A stretch of DNA of 64,000 bases, taken from contig OY282355.1 in assembly GCA_958295525.1 (NCBI GenBank), positions 1,720,394 through 1,784,393 on the forward strand, given 5' to 3'. Origin of the DNA: an uncultured Dehalococcoidia bacterium. GTDB lineage: Bacteria; Chloroflexota; Dehalococcoidia; Lucifugimonadales; Australimonadaceae. The position numbers and the translations under genes are program-made. Positions 63,156-64,000 of the stretch are shown here, piece by piece. Within the stretch, counting starts at the first letter, position 1. The number at the start of each line of letters is the position of its first letter. The notes beneath the pieces were generated by a model. It worked only from the letters and a program-made list of their open reading frames with translations, was not told the DNA's origin and did no database searches.

Positions 63156-64000
63156 TTACCCTTCGATGTAGCGGTAGGCGGCGAGCGCCGCCGCCACGCC
63201 GTCGCCCACGGCGTTCGCCAACTGGCGGTCGGAGAACTGGCGCACGTCGCCCGCCGCGAACACGCCCGGAACGCTCGTCTCCATCTGGAGATTCGTCAGC
63301 ACGTGGCCCGCGTTGTCCAACTCCACCGCGCCCTGCATAAAGTCGTTGACGGGATGGAAGCCGATGAATATGAACACGCCCTGCGCAGCGCGCTCGGAGA
63401 CCGCGCCCGTCTTGAGATTCCTCAGCGTGACGGAGTCCACCTCGCCGTTGCCCTTGATCTCGTCCACCACCGTGTCCCACACGAACTCCATTTTGGGGTT
63501 GTCGAACGCGCGCTGCTGGAGAATCTTGCTGGCGCGGAGCGCGTCGCGGCGGTGCACGACGGTGACCTTCCCCGTCATTCGCGTGAGGTACAGCCCCTCG
63601 TCCATAGCGGCGTCCCCCCCGCCGACGACCACGACGTCCATTCCGCGGAAGAAGTTGCCGTCGCAGGTCGCGCAGTAGGAGACGCCCTTGCCCCAGTACT
63701 CGACCTCGCCGGGCACGTCGAGTTTGTTGTGCTCCCCGCCGGTGGCGATGATGACCGTCTTGCTCGTGTACTCGCCGTCCTCGCAGACGACGCGCTTGAC
63801 CTCCCCCGCGACGTCGAGCGCCGTGACGGTGTCGTACTCGAACTCGACGCCGAACCGCGCCGCCTGCTTCTCGTAGAGCATCGCGAGTTCCGGGCCGTCC
63901 ACCGGCTCCGGGAATCCGGGATAGTTCTCGATCTCGCCCGTCAGCAGAATCTGCCCGCCGACGGCCTTCTTCTCGATGATGAGCGTCTTCAGCATCGCGC
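63156..64000 (-). CDS. trxB: Thioredoxin reductase, partial (window edge)
   Basis: NADPH-dependent flavoenzyme that reduces thioredoxin. The visible part (281 residues) begins inside the FAD domain (AMLKTLIIEKKAVGGQ), so about 30 N-terminal residues with the first GGGPAG are outside the window. GGEHNKLDVPGE, the active site SYCATCDG, GGGDAAMDEGLYLT (NADPH) and FAAGDVR with the closing VGDGVAAALAAYRYIEG are intact. Ferredoxin- or NADH-dependent variants cannot be ruled out. Confidence 0.95.
   Translation of the reverse strand, partial: AMLKTLIIEKKAVGGQILLTGEIENYPGFPEPVDGPELAMLYEKQAARFGVEFEYDTVTALDVAGEVKRVVCEDGEYTSKTVIIATGGEHNKLDVPGEVEYWGKGVSYCATCDGNFFRGMDVVVVGGGDAAMDEGLYLTRMTGKVTVVHRRDALRASKILQQRAFDNPKMEFVWDTVVDEIKGNGEVDSVTLRNLKTGAVSERAAQGVFIFIGFHPVNDFMQGAVELDNAGHVLTNLQMETSVPGVFAAGDVRQFSDRQLANAVGDGVAAALAAYRYIEG

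Overview
The window is GC-rich, densely coded chromosomal DNA from a free-living bacterium, most likely a member of the Chloroflexota (Dehalococcoidia / SAR202-like). This placement is an inference from several traits seen together. They are a T-box-controlled ilvB-ilvN-ilvC-leuA operon, lipoproteins and membrane proteins with long Thr-Pro linkers, many TATACT -10 boxes sitting 6-9 nt upstream of start codons (leaderless mRNAs), and a catabolic repertoire of Rieske oxygenases, ACMSD-type amidohydrolases, SDRs and a sulfatase carrying bacterial leucine-rich repeats. No rRNA gene is present to settle it. No transposase, phage gene or CRISPR array was seen.

Layout. 1-4.2 kb: branched-chain amino acid operon on the minus strand behind a T-box leader. 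4.4-7.6 kb: a 1070-residue protein joining a J-domain and CxxC zinc-finger-like pairs to a membrane segment, Thr-Pro stalks and a metzincin-like protease. 7.7-9.0 kb: palindromic repeats and small membrane proteins. 9.0-15 kb: a catabolic block (aldo/keto reductase, 2-hydroxyacid dehydrogenase, amidohydrolase, alcohol dehydrogenase, Rieske oxygenase). 15.4-21.7 kb: DNA repair and housekeeping (AlkD-like, recA, rny, PHP phosphoesterase, plsY). 21.8-27.1 kb: sugar epimerase-like protein, MFS exporter, GT2 and GT-C-like glycosyltransferases. 27.3-34.5 kb: rpsU, nadE, a second GT-C-like gene lying between two copies of the pheS promoter and start, then pheS and ffh. 34.5-40.7 kb: sat-cysC fusion, AIM24-family protein, gltX, a lipoprotein hydrolase. 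40.8-48.7 kb: tRNA-Gln, SDR, yajQ, MBL hydrolase, hyuB, tRNA-Glu, sulfatase-LRR, thioredoxin-like lipoprotein. 48.7-54.1 kb: VIT1-type transporter, a four-gene operon (Rieske ferredoxin, two PTPS paralogs, SDR) that looks like a tetrahydropterin module, then purT and glpX. 54.3-64 kb: peptide-type ABC binding protein, tRNA-Ala, GYD protein, a second amidohydrolase, thioesterase, recO, leucine dehydrogenase, zincin, nfo, Gfo/Idh oxidoreductase and trxB (cut by the window edge).

Intergenic stretches are populated by a short palindromic repeat family (18-bp core TTCCCGC-N4-GCGGGAA) in arrays of 3-11 copies at 38-40 bp spacing. It has two subtypes in which the loop and the 3' flank vary together. 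The observations I find most worth following are the J-domain/metzincin chimera, the paired PTPS operon, the duplicated pheS promoter in front of a compositionally different glycosyltransferase gene, and the sulfatase-LRR fusion.
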